Below, piece by piece: positions 34,226 through 44,218 of a DNA stretch of 64,000 nucleotides. The DNA comes from Curvibacter cyanobacteriorum (GTDB lineage Bacteria; Pseudomonadota; Gammaproteobacteria; Burkholderiales; Burkholderiaceae_C): contig NZ_JAQSIP010000012.1 in NCBI RefSeq assembly GCF_028649475.1, positions 86,041 to 150,040 of the forward strand, given 5' to 3'. The translations under genes and the position numbers were made by a program. Below the pieces are notes generated by a model. It saw nothing but the letters and a program-made list of their open reading frames with translations. It searched no databases and was not told where the DNA came from. Positions within the stretch are counted from its first letter, which is position 1; the number at the start of each line of letters is the position of its first letter.

Positions 34226-34585
34226 ATGCAAATCGTTACCACGATCATCCTGGCGGTTCAGATGCTGAGCGCCCTGGGCATGATTGGCTTGATCCTGATC
34301 CAGCATGGCAAGGGTGCCGACATGGGCGCGGCCTTTGGCAGCGGCGGTTCTGGCAGTCTGTTTGGCGCCAGCGGCAGTGCCAACTTCCTGTCGCGCACCA
34401 CGGCGGCGCTGGCGGTGGTGTTCTTCGTCTGCACCTTGGCACTGGCTTACTTCGGCAACGTTCGTCCGGTCAGTTCGGGCAGCGTGCTGGAAGGTGCTGC
34501 ACCGGTGGCGCCGGCCGTGGCGCCTGCCGCTGCGGTGCCCGCGCCTGAGCCGGCAGCGGGGGCTGCGGCGATCCCGACCAAGTGA
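34226..34585 (+). CDS. secG: Preprotein translocase subunit SecG
   Basis: 119 aa. Two membrane helices (IILAVQMLSALGMIGLILIQ and ALAVVFFVCTLALAYFG) flank the conserved loop GKGADMGAAFGSGGSGSLFG. Accessory subunit of the SecYEG channel. The tail after about residue 80 is Ala/Pro-rich. A CTGGAG ribosome site precedes the ATG. The order tpiA-secG-tRNA-Leu-nuo is typical of betaproteobacteria. Confidence 0.95.
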   Translation: MQIVTTIILAVQMLSALGMIGLILIQHGKGADMGAAFGSGGSGSLFGASGSANFLSRTTAALAVVFFVCTLALAYFGNVRPVSSGSVLEGAAPVAPAVAPAAAVPAPEPAAGAAAIPTK

Positions 34586-34712
34586 GTCTTGAAAATCTAT
34601 CCAACTGCCCCAAAGGGGTGGGTTTTTACGGGTAGAATAGCGGTCTGTTCGGAAAGCCAAAACCTTCGGGTCTAGCCCTCTGGTCCTCATGCCATCCGAG
34701 CAGCAACATCCC

Positions 34713-34797
34713 GCCGTCGTGGTGAAATTGGTAGACACGCTATCTTGAGGGGGTAGTGGCGAAAGCTGTGCGAGTTCGAGTCTCGCCGACGGCACCA
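34713..34797 (+). tRNA. tRNA-Leu (anticodon GAG)
   Basis: 85 bases including an encoded CCA end. Acceptor stem GCCGTCG pairs with CGACGGC; the D-arm (TGGTGAAATTGGTAGACACG), a long class II variable arm and GTTCGAGTC T-arm are present. Anticodon stem CTATC/GGTAG encloses loop TTGAGGG, giving anticodon GAG (reads CUC/CUU). A TAGAAT hexamer at 34633-34638 could be its -10 box, but no -35 box was seen. Confidence 0.95.
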
Positions 34798-34804
34798 AAA
34801 TAAA

Positions 34805-34833
34805 GACCCTTCCAGCGCCATGCTGGGAGGGTC
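34805..34833 (+). promoter_or_regulatory. Hairpin between tRNA-Leu and nuoA
   Basis: GACCCTTCCAGC pairs with GCTGGGAGGGTC (12 bp, one G-U) around GCCAT, with no T run after it. It may protect or process the RNA between tRNA and nuo message. Confidence 0.6.
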
Positions 34834-34853
34834 GCGGTGATGAAATCCTCCAG

Positions 34854-35213
34854 ATGAACCTTGATCAATACCTCCCCGTTCTCTTGTTCATTCTGGTTGG
34901 TCTAGGCGTAGGGGTCGTCCCCCAGGCGCTGGGCTACCTGCTGGGCCCAAATCGGCCCGATCCGGCCAAGAATTCCCCTTACGAGTGTGGCTTCGAAGCG
35001 TTTGAAAACGCGCGCATGAAGTTCGACGTTCGCTACTACCTGGTGGCGATTCTGTTCATTCTGTTTGACCTCGAAATCTGTTTTCTCGTCCCTTGGGCTG
35101 TGGCGCTGACCGACATCGGTTCCACGGGCTTCTGGTCGGGCGTGGTGTTCCTGATTGATCTGCTCGTAGGCTTCATCTACGCGTGGAAAAAGGGCGCGCT
35201 GGATTGGGAATGA
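34854..35213 (+). CDS. nuoA: NADH-quinone oxidoreductase subunit A
   Basis: 119 aa membrane subunit of complex I with three hydrophobic helices. The conserved loop [23 protein letters not shown] identifies NuoA/ND3. First gene of the 14-gene nuo operon; it starts 57 bases after the tRNA-Leu end. The next gene nuoB begins 27 bases after its stop. Confidence 0.97.
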   Translation: MNLDQYLPVLLFILVGLGVGVVPQALGYLLGPNRPDPAKNSPYECGFEAFENARMKFDVRYYLVAILFILFDLEICFLVPWAVALTDIGSTGFWSGVVFLIDLLVGFIYAWKKGALDWE

Positions 35214-35240
35214 TCGAGAGCATCTACAAGGACGCATGCA

Positions 35241-35720
35241 ATGATTGAAGGTGTCATGAAGGAAGGCTTTGTCACCACCAGCTACGACGCGGTGGTGAAC
35301 TGGGCCAAGACTGGATCGCTGTGGCCGATGACCTTTGGTCTGGCCTGTTGTGCAGTCGAGATGATGCACGCCGCTGCAGCGCGTTACGACATTGGTCGTT
35401 TCGGCGCTGAGGTGTTTCGTGCCAGCCCGCGTCAAAGCGATTTGATGATCGTGGCCGGGACCCTGTGCAACAAGATGGCCCCGGCCCTGCGCAAGGTGTA
35501 CGACCAGATGAGTGAGCCGCGCTGGGTGCTCTCCATGGGCTCCTGCGCCAATGGGGGTGGTTACTACCACTACAGCTACTCCGTGGTGCGTGGTTGTGAT
35601 CGCATCGTGCCGGTGGACGTTTACGTGCCGGGCTGCCCGCCCACGGCCGAAGCGCTGATCTACGGGATCATGCAGCTGCAGCAAAAAATCCGCCGTACCA
35701 ACACGATCGCCCGGGTCTGA
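35241..35720 (+). CDS. nuoB: NADH-quinone oxidoreductase subunit B
   Basis: 159 aa. Carries the ligands of the terminal [4Fe-4S] cluster N2: the tandem Cys of [12 protein letters not shown], Cys of [15 protein letters not shown] and Cys of [13 protein letters not shown]. Sits at the quinone-binding junction of the peripheral arm. Confidence 0.98.
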   Translation: MIEGVMKEGFVTTSYDAVVNWAKTGSLWPMTFGLACCAVEMMHAAAARYDIGRFGAEVFRASPRQSDLMIVAGTLCNKMAPALRKVYDQMSEPRWVLSMGSCANGGGYYHYSYSVVRGCDRIVPVDVYVPGCPPTAEALIYGIMQLQQKIRRTNTIARV

Positions 35721-35730
35721 AGTTCTTGCC

Positions 35731-36339
35731 ATGACATTGATTGCAATTCAAGCGGAAGCCCTGAAAGACGTGATCGTCGAAGCCTTGGCCGGCAAGGTCA
35801 AGAACGCCTCGGTGGCGCTCGACGAAGTGACGATTGAAGTGGCCGCAGCCGACTACCGCTCGGTCATGCAGACGCTGCGCGACGCCCCGGCTTGCCGGTT
35901 CGAGCAGCTGATCGACCTGTGCGGTGTGGACTACTCCACCTATGGCGACGGCCGCTGGGAAGGTGCCCGCTACGGCGTGGTCAGCCACCTGCTGTCGGTT
36001 ACCTTGAACCAGCGTGTGCGCGTGCGCGTTTACTGCCCTGATGACGATGCTCCCCTGGTGGATTCGGTGTCCGACCTCTGGAACTCGGCCAACTGGTACG
36101 AGCGCGAAGCGTTCGACCTGTATGGCATCGTGTTCGAAGGCCACAACGACCTGCGCCGCATCCTGACCGACTACGGCTTCATCGGCCACCCGTTCCGCAA
36201 GGACTTCCCGATTTCGGGTCACGTTGAAATGCGCTACGACACGGAACGCCGCCGCGTGGTGTACGAGCCCGTGACCATCGAGCCGCGCGAAATCACGCCC
36301 CGTATCATCCGCGAAGACAAGTATGGAGGCCTGCACTGA
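35731..36339 (+). CDS. nuoC: NADH-quinone oxidoreductase subunit C
   Basis: 202 aa 30-kDa subunit, separate from NuoD (unlike the NuoCD fusion of E. coli). Conserved stretch [21 protein letters not shown] followed by [20 protein letters not shown]. Ten bases after nuoB. Confidence 0.97.
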   Translation: MTLIAIQAEALKDVIVEALAGKVKNASVALDEVTIEVAAADYRSVMQTLRDAPACRFEQLIDLCGVDYSTYGDGRWEGARYGVVSHLLSVTLNQRVRVRVYCPDDDAPLVDSVSDLWNSANWYEREAFDLYGIVFEGHNDLRRILTDYGFIGHPFRKDFPISGHVEMRYDTERRRVVYEPVTIEPREITPRIIREDKYGGLH

Positions 36340-36365
36340 GGCCCCCGCGCCTTGTGTGATGCATC

Positions 36366-37619
36366 ATGGCTGAAATCAAAAACTACACCCTCAACTTCGG
36401 GCCCCAGCACCCGGCAGCCCACGGCGTTTTGCGTCTGGTGCTCGAACTGGACGGCGAAGTCGTCCAGCGCGCTGACCCCCACATCGGCTTGCTCCACCGT
36501 GCCACTGAAAAGCTGGCCGAACACAAGACCTTCATCCAGTCGCTGCCCTACATGGACCGACTGGATTACGTGTCGATGATGAGCAACGAGCACGCCTACT
36601 GCCTGGCCATCGAAAAGCTGCTGGGCCTGGAAGTGCCGATCCGAGCTCAGTACATCCGCGTGATGTTCGCCGAAATCACCCGTCTGCTGAACCACCTGAT
36701 GTGGCTCGGTTCGCACGGCAACGACATCGGCAGCTCGACCATCCTGATCTACACCTTCCGCGAACGCGAAGACCTGTTCGACATGTACGAGGCGGTCTCC
36801 GGCGCCCGCATGCACGCAGCGTATTTCCGTCCCGGTGGCGTGTACCGCGACCTGCCGGACAGCATGCCGCAGTACAAGGTCAGCAAGATCAAGAACGCCA
36901 AAGCCCTGGCCGAACTGAACCAGAACCGCTCGGGTTCGCTGCTGGACTTCATCGACGACTTCACCAAGCGCTTCCCCAAGTGCGTGGACGAGTACGAGAA
37001 CCTGCTGACCGAGAACCGCATCTGGAAGCAGCGCACGGTGGGCATCGGCGTGGTGCCGGTCGACCGGGCGCTCAACCTTGGCATGACCGGCCCGATGCTG
37101 CGCGGCTCGGGTGTGGCCTGGGACCTGCGCAAGGCCCAGCCTTACGATGTGTACGACAAGGTGGAGTTCGACATTCCCGTCGGCCAGACCGGCGACAGCT
37201 ACGACCGCTACCTGGTGCGCGTGGCGGAGATGCGCGAATCCAACCGCATCATCAAGCAGTGCGTCGACTGGCTGCGCGCCAACCCGGGTCCGGTCATCAC
37301 CGACAACCACAAGGTGGCACCGCCGGCCCGTGAGGCCATGAAGTCGAGCATGGAAGAGCTGATCCACCACTTCAAGCTCTTCACCGAAGGCTTCCACGTC
37401 CCCGAAGGCGAGGCCTATGCTGCTGTTGAACACCCCAAGGGTGAGTTCGGCATTTATCTGGTGAGCGACGGGGCCAACAAGCCTTACCGCCTCAAGATCC
37501 GCGCCCCGGGTTTCGCCCATTTGGCCACCCTGGACGAAATGGCCCGCGGCCACATGCTGGCAGACGCGGTGGCCATCATCGGCACCATGGACATTGTGTT
37601 TGGAGAGATTGATCGATGA
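36366..37619 (+). CDS. nuoD: NADH-quinone oxidoreductase subunit D
   Basis: 417 aa 49-kDa subunit that forms the quinone pocket with NuoB. Conserved N-terminus [20 protein letters not shown], middle [19 protein letters not shown], and end [24 protein letters not shown] motif. Stop overlaps the nuoE start by four bases (ATGA), indicating coupled translation. Confidence 0.98.
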   Translation: MAEIKNYTLNFGPQHPAAHGVLRLVLELDGEVVQRADPHIGLLHRATEKLAEHKTFIQSLPYMDRLDYVSMMSNEHAYCLAIEKLLGLEVPIRAQYIRVMFAEITRLLNHLMWLGSHGNDIGSSTILIYTFREREDLFDMYEAVSGARMHAAYFRPGGVYRDLPDSMPQYKVSKIKNAKALAELNQNRSGSLLDFIDDFTKRFPKCVDEYENLLTENRIWKQRTVGIGVVPVDRALNLGMTGPMLRGSGVAWDLRKAQPYDVYDKVEFDIPVGQTGDSYDRYLVRVAEMRESNRIIKQCVDWLRANPGPVITDNHKVAPPAREAMKSSMEELIHHFKLFTEGFHVPEGEAYAAVEHPKGEFGIYLVSDGANKPYRLKIRAPGFAHLATLDEMARGHMLADAVAIIGTMDIVFGEIDR

Positions 37620-38104
37620 TCTCTGATTCGACCAGGGCACGTTTTGCCCGCGAAGTAGCGAAGTACCCGGCTGACCAAAAGCAGTCGGCGGTGATGGCTT
37701 GCCTGGCCATCGTCCAGCAGGAGCTGGGCCATGTCAGCGAAGACAGCGAGCGTGTGATCGCCGAAGTCCTCGAGATGCCGGTGATCGCGGTGCACGAAGT
37801 CACCACCTTCTACAACATGTACAACCAGCAGCCCGTGGGCCGCTTCAAGCTCAATGTGTGCACCAACCTGCCGTGCCAACTGCGCGACGGCAACAAGGCG
37901 CTGAAGCACCTGGAGCACAAGCTGGGCATCGCCATGGGCGAAACCACGCCCGACGGTCTGTTCACGCTGCAACAAAGCGAATGCCTAGGCGCTTGCGCCG
38001 ATTCGCCCGTGATGCTGGTCAACGACCGCGCCATGTGCAGCTTCATGAGCAACGAACGACTCGACCAACTGATTGACGGCCTGCGCGCCGCCGAGGTGAA
38101 GTGA
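37616..38104 (+). CDS. nuoE: NADH-quinone oxidoreductase subunit E
   Basis: 162 aa 24-kDa subunit with a [2Fe-2S] cluster (N1a): Cys pair in [11 protein letters not shown] and Cys pair in [13 protein letters not shown]-terminal helical part [19 protein letters not shown] is typical. Overlaps nuoD by four bases and shares one base with the nuoF start. Confidence 0.97.
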   Translation: MISDSTRARFAREVAKYPADQKQSAVMACLAIVQQELGHVSEDSERVIAEVLEMPVIAVHEVTTFYNMYNQQPVGRFKLNVCTNLPCQLRDGNKALKHLEHKLGIAMGETTPDGLFTLQQSECLGACADSPVMLVNDRAMCSFMSNERLDQLIDGLRAAEVK

Positions 38105-39459
38105 TGGCGTCTGTTGAAAGCGTTCTCAGCCAGTTCCAGGCCACAGGTGTCGAAACCTGTTTCCACGACCGCCACATCGGCGCCCAGATCTATGCGGGCC
38201 TCGACGGCAAGAACTGGAGCATCAAGGACTACGAAGCCCGGGGTGGCTACCAGGCCCTGCGCAAGATCCTCGGTCAAGACGGTGGCGAAGGCCTGACCCA
38301 AGACCAGGTCATTGCGACGGTCAAGGAATCCGGCCTGCGCGGCCGGGGCGGTGCGGGTTTCCCGACCGGCCTGAAGTGGAGCTTCATGCCGCGTCAGTTC
38401 CCGGGTCAGAAGTACCTGGTCTGCAATTCCGACGAAGGCGAACCGGGCACCTGCAAGGACCGCGACATCCTGCAGTTCAATCCGCACATCGTGATTGAAG
38501 GCATGATCATCGCCGCCTATGCCATGGGCATCTCGGTGGGCTACAACTACATCCACGGCGAGATCTTCCAGACCTACGACCGGTTTGAGGAAGCCCTCGA
38601 AGAAGCCCGTGCCGCAGGTTACCTGGGCAACGGCATCATGGGCAGCAGTTTCAACTTCCAGTTGCACGCTGCGCACGGCTTTGGCGCCTACATCTGCGGT
38701 GAAGAAACCGCCTTGCTCGAGTCGCTCGAAGGCAAGAAGGGCCAACCGCGCTTCAAGCCGCCGTTCCCGGCCAGCTTTGGCCTGTATGGCAAGCCGACCA
38801 CCATCAACAACACCGAAACCTTCGCGGCCGTTCCCTGGATCATCCGCAACGGTGGCGCGGCCTACCTCGAGTGTGGCAAGCCCAACAACGGTGGCACCAA
38901 GATCTTCTCGGTCAGCGGTGACGTGGAGAAGCCCGGCAACTACGAGATCCCGCTCGGCACGCCGTTCTCCAAGCTGCTTGAACTCGCCGGTGGTGTCCGC
39001 AAGGGCCGTCAGCTCAAGGCCGTGATCCCTGGGGGCTCGTCCTCGCCGGTGCTGCCGGCCTCGGTCATCATGGAATGCACCATGGACTACGACTCGATCG
39101 CCAAAGCCGGCTCGATGCTGGGTTCGGGCGCCGTGATCGTGATGGACGATTCGCGCAACATGGTCGAGAGCCTGCTGCGTCTGTCGTACTTCTACTCGCA
39201 CGAGTCCTGCGGCCAGTGCACGCCTTGCCGCGAAGGCACGGGCTGGATGTGGCGCGTGGTCGACCGCATCTGGCACGGCCAGGGCCGCGACAGCGACCTC
39301 GATCTGCTGAACTCCGTGGCCGACAACATCCAGGGCCGCACCATCTGCGCACTGGGCGATGCTGCTGCCATGCCCGTGCGTGCCATGCTGAAGCATTTCA
39401 AGCCCGAATTCCAGGCATTGATTGAGCAAGCCAAGTCGCAGAAATCTGCACACGCTTGA
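38104..39459 (+). CDS. nuoF: NADH-quinone oxidoreductase subunit F
   Basis: 451 aa 51-kDa subunit binding NADH, FMN and [4Fe-4S] cluster N3. Motifs: [20 protein letters not shown] (NADH), [16 protein letters not shown] (FMN), [18 protein letters not shown] plus a later Cys ([10 protein letters not shown]). The ATG at 38104 is preferred; a GTG one codon earlier is in frame. Confidence 0.98.
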   Translation: MASVESVLSQFQATGVETCFHDRHIGAQIYAGLDGKNWSIKDYEARGGYQALRKILGQDGGEGLTQDQVIATVKESGLRGRGGAGFPTGLKWSFMPRQFPGQKYLVCNSDEGEPGTCKDRDILQFNPHIVIEGMIIAAYAMGISVGYNYIHGEIFQTYDRFEEALEEARAAGYLGNGIMGSSFNFQLHAAHGFGAYICGEETALLESLEGKKGQPRFKPPFPASFGLYGKPTTINNTETFAAVPWIIRNGGAAYLECGKPNNGGTKIFSVSGDVEKPGNYEIPLGTPFSKLLELAGGVRKGRQLKAVIPGGSSSPVLPASVIMECTMDYDSIAKAGSMLGSGAVIVMDDSRNMVESLLRLSYFYSHESCGQCTPCREGTGWMWRVVDRIWHGQGRDSDLDLLNSVADNIQGRTICALGDAAAMPVRAMLKHFKPEFQALIEQAKSQKSAHA

Positions 39460-39473
39460 TCGCGAGAGAACAT

Positions 39474-41603
39474 ATGGTTGAAATCGAACTCGACGGTCAG
39501 AAGGTAGAGGTCAATGAAGGCAGCATGGTCATGCATGCAGCTGAAAAGGCCGGCACCTACATTCCGCATTTTTGCTACCACAAGAAGCTGAGCATCGCGG
39601 CCAACTGCCGCATGTGCCTGGTTGACGTGGAAAAGGCCCCCAAGCCCATGCCTGCCTGCGCCACCCCGGTGACGCAGGGCATGATCGTCCGCACCAAGAG
39701 CGACAAGGCCATCAAGGCCCAGCAATCGGTGATGGAATTCCTGCTCATCAACCACCCGCTGGATTGCCCCATCTGCGACCAGGGCGGTGAGTGCCAGTTG
39801 CAAGACCTGGCCGTGGGCTACGGTGGTTCTTCTTCGCGCTATGCCGAAGAAAAGCGCGTCGTGTTCCACAAGGATGTCGGTCCGCTGATCTCGATGGAAG
39901 AGATGAGCCGCTGCATCCACTGCACCCGTTGTGTGCGCTTCGGCCAGGAAGTGGCCGGCGTCATGGAACTGGGCATGATCAACCGGGGTGAGCACTCCGA
40001 GATCACCACCATCGCGGGCGAGTCGATCGACTCCGAGCTGTCGGGCAACATGATCGACATCTGCCCGGTCGGCGCCTTGACCAGCAAGCCCTTCCGCTAC
40101 AGCGCCCGCACTTGGGAACTGTCGCGTCGCAAGAGCGTGAGCCCGCACGATTCGACCGGTGCCAACCTGATCGTTCAGGTCAAGAACCACCAGGTCCTGC
40201 GTGTGGTGCCGCTCGAGAACGAAGCCATCAACGAGTGCTGGATCGCTGACCGCGACCGTTTCTCGTACGAGTCCCTCAACGGCCCTGACCGCTTGACCCA
40301 GCCCATGCTGAAGCAGGGCGGTGAGTGGAAGACCGTCGACTGGCAAACCGCCCTCGAATACGTGGCCAACGGCCTGAAGCAAATTGGGGCCAGCCATGGC
40401 GCCAACAGCATCGGCGCCCTGGTCAGCCCGCACAGCACCGTCGAAGAGCTGTTCCTGGCCGCCCGCCTGGTGCGTGGTCTGGGCAGCGACAGCATCGACT
40501 ACCGCCTGCGCAACGCCGAATTCAGCGCACCCGAAGGGGCTCGCTGGCTGGGCACGTCCATCGCTTCGCTGAGCGAACTCCAGCGCGTGCTGGTGGTGGG
40601 CTCGAACCTGCGTAAGGACCACCCGCTGTTCGCCCAACGCATCCGCCAGGCCGCTCGCAAGGGCGCCCAGGTGCATGCCCTGGCCTCGGCCGAAGCCGAC
40701 TGGGCCCTGCCGGTGGCGCAGTTCCAAGTGGCGCCCGCGGACCAATGGGTCCAGGCCCTGGCTTCGATCGCTGCCGCCGTGGCACAAGAAAAGGGCCTGA
40801 CTGCGCCTTTCGCCGCCGACGTCAGCGCCCAAGCGCTGGCCATTGCCAAGTCCCTGCTGGGTGGCGATCGCAAGGCCGTCCTGCTGGGCAACGCCGCCGC
40901 CCACCACGCCAACGCCAGCAGCCTGCTGGCCCTGGCCAACTGGATCGCGCGTGAAACCGGCGCTAGCGTCGGTTACCTGACCGAGGCCGCCAACACCGTG
41001 GGTGCGCAGCTGGTCAATGCTCAGCCGACGGGTGCAGGTTTCAATGCCGGTCAAATGGTGCAAGGGGCCCTCAAGGCAGCGTTGTTGCTGAACGTCGAAC
41101 CGGCGTTTGACACCGCAGCCGGGAAGGCTGCCGTCGCTGGTCTGAACAAGGCAGAGATGGTGGTCACCCTGAGCCCTTTCAAGACCAACCTCGACATCAG
41201 CGACGTGCTGCTGCCGATCGCGCCGTTCACCGAAACCTCGGGCAGCTTCGTCAATGCCGAAGGCCGACTGCAAAGCTTCCATGCCGTGGTCAAGCCCCTG
41301 GGCGAAACCCGTCCGGCCTGGAAGGTGCTGCGGGTGCTGGGCAACTTGCTGGGGCTGGGCGATTTCGCCTTCGAATCCTCGCAAGAGGTGCTGGCCCAAG
41401 CGGCGCTGGCCACGGCCGAGCAACCGCTGGTGGCAGCCGGTCGTCTGAACAACGGCAGCAACGCGCCCATCCGTGCCAGCGTGGCGGGCGAAGTGGCGCC
41501 GGTGACGGCCGCCATCTACCAACTCGACGGTCTGGTTCGCCGTGCGCCGTCGCTGCAACTGACGGCGGATGCCCGCCTGGCTCTGGATGAGGTGACCGCA
41601 TGA
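39474..41603 (+). CDS. nuoG: NADH-quinone oxidoreductase subunit G
   Basis: 709 aa 75-kDa subunit. N-terminal [2Fe-2S] domain ([15 protein letters not shown]), His/Cys and Cys [4Fe-4S] clusters ([24 protein letters not shown], then [12 protein letters not shown]), followed by a molybdopterin-oxidoreductase-like domain without cofactor ligands. Start is the ATG preceded by GAGAG; a TTG at 39456 also opens the frame. Overlaps nuoH by four bases. Confidence 0.97.
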   Translation: MVEIELDGQKVEVNEGSMVMHAAEKAGTYIPHFCYHKKLSIAANCRMCLVDVEKAPKPMPACATPVTQGMIVRTKSDKAIKAQQSVMEFLLINHPLDCPICDQGGECQLQDLAVGYGGSSSRYAEEKRVVFHKDVGPLISMEEMSRCIHCTRCVRFGQEVAGVMELGMINRGEHSEITTIAGESIDSELSGNMIDICPVGALTSKPFRYSARTWELSRRKSVSPHDSTGANLIVQVKNHQVLRVVPLENEAINECWIADRDRFSYESLNGPDRLTQPMLKQGGEWKTVDWQTALEYVANGLKQIGASHGANSIGALVSPHSTVEELFLAARLVRGLGSDSIDYRLRNAEFSAPEGARWLGTSIASLSELQRVLVVGSNLRKDHPLFAQRIRQAARKGAQVHALASAEADWALPVAQFQVAPADQWVQALASIAAAVAQEKGLTAPFAADVSAQALAIAKSLLGGDRKAVLLGNAAAHHANASSLLALANWIARETGASVGYLTEAANTVGAQLVNAQPTGAGFNAGQMVQGALKAALLLNVEPAFDTAAGKAAVAGLNKAEMVVTLSPFKTNLDISDVLLPIAPFTETSGSFVNAEGRLQSFHAVVKPLGETRPAWKVLRVLGNLLGLGDFAFESSQEVLAQAALATAEQPLVAAGRLNNGSNAPIRASVAGEVAPVTAAIYQLDGLVRRAPSLQLTADARLALDEVTA

Positions 41604-42682
41604 TCGACGCGCTGTACAACGCTGGCCTGGGCCTGCTGCCTGCCAGCTGGTGGACACTGGCGGCCTGGCCGGTGCTCTGGATCCTGATCAAGATCGTGGC
41701 CGTGCTGGCCCCGCTGATGGGGGCTGTGGCCTACCTGACGCTGTGGGAACGCAAGCTGCTGGGTTTCATCCAGGTGCGCTACGGCCCCAACCGCGTGGGC
41801 CCCGCCGGTCTGCTGCAGCCGATCGCTGACGCGGTCAAGCTGCTGACCAAAGAACTGATTCGCCCGACGGCGGCCAGCAATGGCCTGTTCCGACTGGGTC
41901 CGATCATGGCCATCATGCCGGCCCTGGCCGCGTGGGTGGCGATTCCCTTTGGCCCCGAAGTGGTTCTGACGAACCTCAACGCGGGCCTGCTGCTGGTGAT
42001 GGCCATCACCTCGATCGAAGTTTACGGCGTGATCATTGCCGGTTGGGCTTCGAATTCCAAGTACGCCTTCCTGGGCGCGCTGCGCGCGTCGGCTCAGATG
42101 GTGAGCTACGAAATCGCCATGGGCTTCTGCTTCCTGGTGGTCTTGATGGTGTCGGGCAGCATGAACCTGTCGGTCATCGTTGAAGGTCAAGCCAAGGGCA
42201 CGCTGGCCGGCATGGGCCTGAATTTCCTGTCGTGGAACTGGCTGCCGCTGCTGCCCATCTTCGTCGTCTACCTGATCTCCGGCGTGGCCGAGACCAACCG
42301 TCACCCCTTTGACGTGGTGGAAGGTGAAGCCGAAATCGTGGCCGGTCACATGGTCGAGTACTCGGGCATGGGCTTCGCGATCTTCTTCCTGGCCGAGTAC
42401 GCCAGCATGTGGCTGGTGTCGATTCTGGCGGTGCTGATGTTCCTGGGCGGTTGGCTGTCGCCGATCGACCACGCGATTTTCAACGCCGTGCCGGGCTGGA
42501 TCTGGCTGGGCATCAAGACCTTCCTGGTCGTGTCCATGTTCATCTGGATCCGTGCCACCTTCCCGCGCTTCCGCTACGACCAGATCATGCGTCTGGGCTG
42601 GAAGATCTTCATCCCGGTCACCCTGGTGTGGCTGCTCGTGGTGGGGTTCTGGATGCAGACCCCCTGGAACATCTGGAACTGA
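41600..42682 (+). CDS. nuoH: NADH-quinone oxidoreductase subunit H
   Basis: 360 aa membrane subunit at the junction of the arms, about eight helices. Signatures: [29 protein letters not shown], and [20 protein letters not shown] with the acidic loop facing the quinone tunnel. Confidence 0.98.
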   Translation: MIDALYNAGLGLLPASWWTLAAWPVLWILIKIVAVLAPLMGAVAYLTLWERKLLGFIQVRYGPNRVGPAGLLQPIADAVKLLTKELIRPTAASNGLFRLGPIMAIMPALAAWVAIPFGPEVVLTNLNAGLLLVMAITSIEVYGVIIAGWASNSKYAFLGALRASAQMVSYEIAMGFCFLVVLMVSGSMNLSVIVEGQAKGTLAGMGLNFLSWNWLPLLPIFVVYLISGVAETNRHPFDVVEGEAEIVAGHMVEYSGMGFAIFFLAEYASMWLVSILAVLMFLGGWLSPIDHAIFNAVPGWIWLGIKTFLVVSMFIWIRATFPRFRYDQIMRLGWKIFIPVTLVWLLVVGFWMQTPWNIWN

Positions 42683-42694
42683 GTGGGCAAGAAC

Positions 42695-43204
42695 ATGACA
42701 GTCGCCGCAGCTTCCCCCTTTTCGCTCAAGGACTTCTTGAAGAGCTTCATGCTGTTCGAGTTGTTCAAGGGCATGGCAATGACCGGTCGTTACGCTTTCA
42801 AGCGCAAGGTCACGGTTCAATTCCCTGAAGAAAAGACCCCTTTGTCGCCGCGTTTCCGTGGTCTGCACGCCCTGCGTCGCTACGAAAACGGTGAAGAGCG
42901 TTGCATCGCCTGCAAGCTCTGCGAGGCCGTGTGCCCCGCGATGGCGATCACCATCGAGTCCGATGTGCGCAATGACGGTTCGCGCCGCACCACGCGCTAT
43001 GACATCGACCTGACCAAGTGCATCTTCTGCGGTTTCTGCGAAGAAAGCTGCCCGGTCGACTCGATCGTCGAGACGCACATTTTCGAGTACCACGGTGAGA
43101 AGCGGGGCGACCTGTACTTCACCAAGGACATGCTGTTGGCGGTGGGCGACCGTTACGAGAACGATATTGCAGCTGCCAAGGCGGCAGATGCCAAATACCG
43201 TTGA
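42695..43204 (+). CDS. nuoI: NADH-quinone oxidoreductase subunit I
   Basis: 169 aa. Two [4Fe-4S] clusters (N6a, N6b): [12 protein letters not shown] and [16 protein letters not shown]. The ATG at 42695 is chosen; an in-frame GTG directly after the nuoH stop (42683) would add four residues. Confidence 0.97.
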   Translation: MTVAAASPFSLKDFLKSFMLFELFKGMAMTGRYAFKRKVTVQFPEEKTPLSPRFRGLHALRRYENGEERCIACKLCEAVCPAMAITIESDVRNDGSRRTTRYDIDLTKCIFCGFCEESCPVDSIVETHIFEYHGEKRGDLYFTKDMLLAVGDRYENDIAAAKAADAKYR

Positions 43205-43241
43205 CCAGCTTCCACGCCTGAACCCTGAAAAGACCTGATTC

Positions 43242-43898
43242 ATGGACGCCAAGACTGGTTTCTTTTATCTCTTCTCGGTCGTGCTGCTGTTTGCAGCTTT
43301 CCGAGTGATCACGGCGCGCAACCCGGTGCACGCTGTCCTCTACCTCATGCTGGCCTTCTCGCAGGCCTCAGCCGTCTGGCTGCTGCTCAAGGCCGAGTTC
43401 CTGGCCATCACCCTGGTGCTGGTGTACCTGGGGGCGGTGATGGTGCTGTTCCTCTTCGTGGTGATGATGCTCGACATCGACGTCGACAGCCTGCGCAAGG
43501 GTTTCTGGAAGCATTTCCCGCTGGCGGCCCTGATGGGCTCTGTGGTGGCGCTTGAAATGGCGGCTGTGCTGTTGGGTGGTTTCCGTCTGACCGACGCGCC
43601 GAACACCGCGGCCATGACCGAAGCGGCCGCCAAGGGCATTCAGTACTCGAACGCCCAGGAAGTCGGCAAGATGCTCTACACCCAGTACATCTACCCGATT
43701 GAAATCGCAGCCATGATCCTGTTGGTGGCGATGATCGCTGCCATCGCCTTGACCCTGCGTCAGCGCAAGGACAGCAAGTTCGTCGATGCTTCCGAGCAAG
43801 TGCGGGTTCGTTCGCGTGACCGCGTCAAGCTGGTCAAGGTGGCTGCGACACGCAAGGCTGAAGCCGCCCCTGCCACCTCCCCGGAGCAAAGCAAATGA
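43242..43898 (+). CDS. nuoJ: NADH-quinone oxidoreductase subunit J
   Basis: 218 aa membrane subunit with five helices; [20 protein letters not shown] and [20 protein letters not shown] are diagnostic of NuoJ/ND6. The C-terminal 35 residues are a basic cytosolic tail. Stop overlaps nuoK by four bases. Confidence 0.97.
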   Translation: MDAKTGFFYLFSVVLLFAAFRVITARNPVHAVLYLMLAFSQASAVWLLLKAEFLAITLVLVYLGAVMVLFLFVVMMLDIDVDSLRKGFWKHFPLAALMGSVVALEMAAVLLGGFRLTDAPNTAAMTEAAAKGIQYSNAQEVGKMLYTQYIYPIEIAAMILLVAMIAAIALTLRQRKDSKFVDASEQVRVRSRDRVKLVKVAATRKAEAAPATSPEQSK

Positions 43899-44203
43899 CC
43901 TTGACGCTTGGACACTTTCTTTCCATCGGTGCGGTGCTGTTCGCGCTGTCCGTGATCGGGATTTTCCTGAACCGCAAGAACCTGATCGTGTTGCTGATGT
44001 GCATCGAACTGATGCTCTTGGCGGTGAACACGAACTTCGTGGCGTTCTCCCACTTCCTGGGTGACCTGCACGGTCAGGTGTTCGTGTTCTTCATCTTGAC
44101 GGTGGCGGCTGCGGAGTCGGCCATTGGTCTGGCGATTCTGGTGCTCTTGTTCCGCAACAAGAACAGCATCAACGTCGATGAACTCAACACGCTCAAAGGC
44201 TAA
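43895..44203 (+). CDS. nuoK: NADH-quinone oxidoreductase subunit K
   Basis: 102 aa, three helices. Conserved glutamates of the proton path lie in [16 protein letters not shown] and [18 protein letters not shown]. Start overlaps nuoJ (ATGA). Confidence 0.97.
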   Translation: MTLTLGHFLSIGAVLFALSVIGIFLNRKNLIVLLMCIELMLLAVNTNFVAFSHFLGDLHGQVFVFFILTVAAAESAIGLAILVLLFRNKNSINVDELNTLKG

Positions 44204-44218
44204 CCAGAGAATCCAACC

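Noticed and set aside
34589..34638. Full sigma-70 promoter for tRNA-Leu
   Set aside because: TAGAAT is present, but the nearest TTGAAA is about 40 bases upstream, too far for a -35 box.
39192..41657. 821-aa open frame opposite nuoF/nuoG
   Set aside because: Antisense shadow; no domain or ribosome site, and it spans two real genes.
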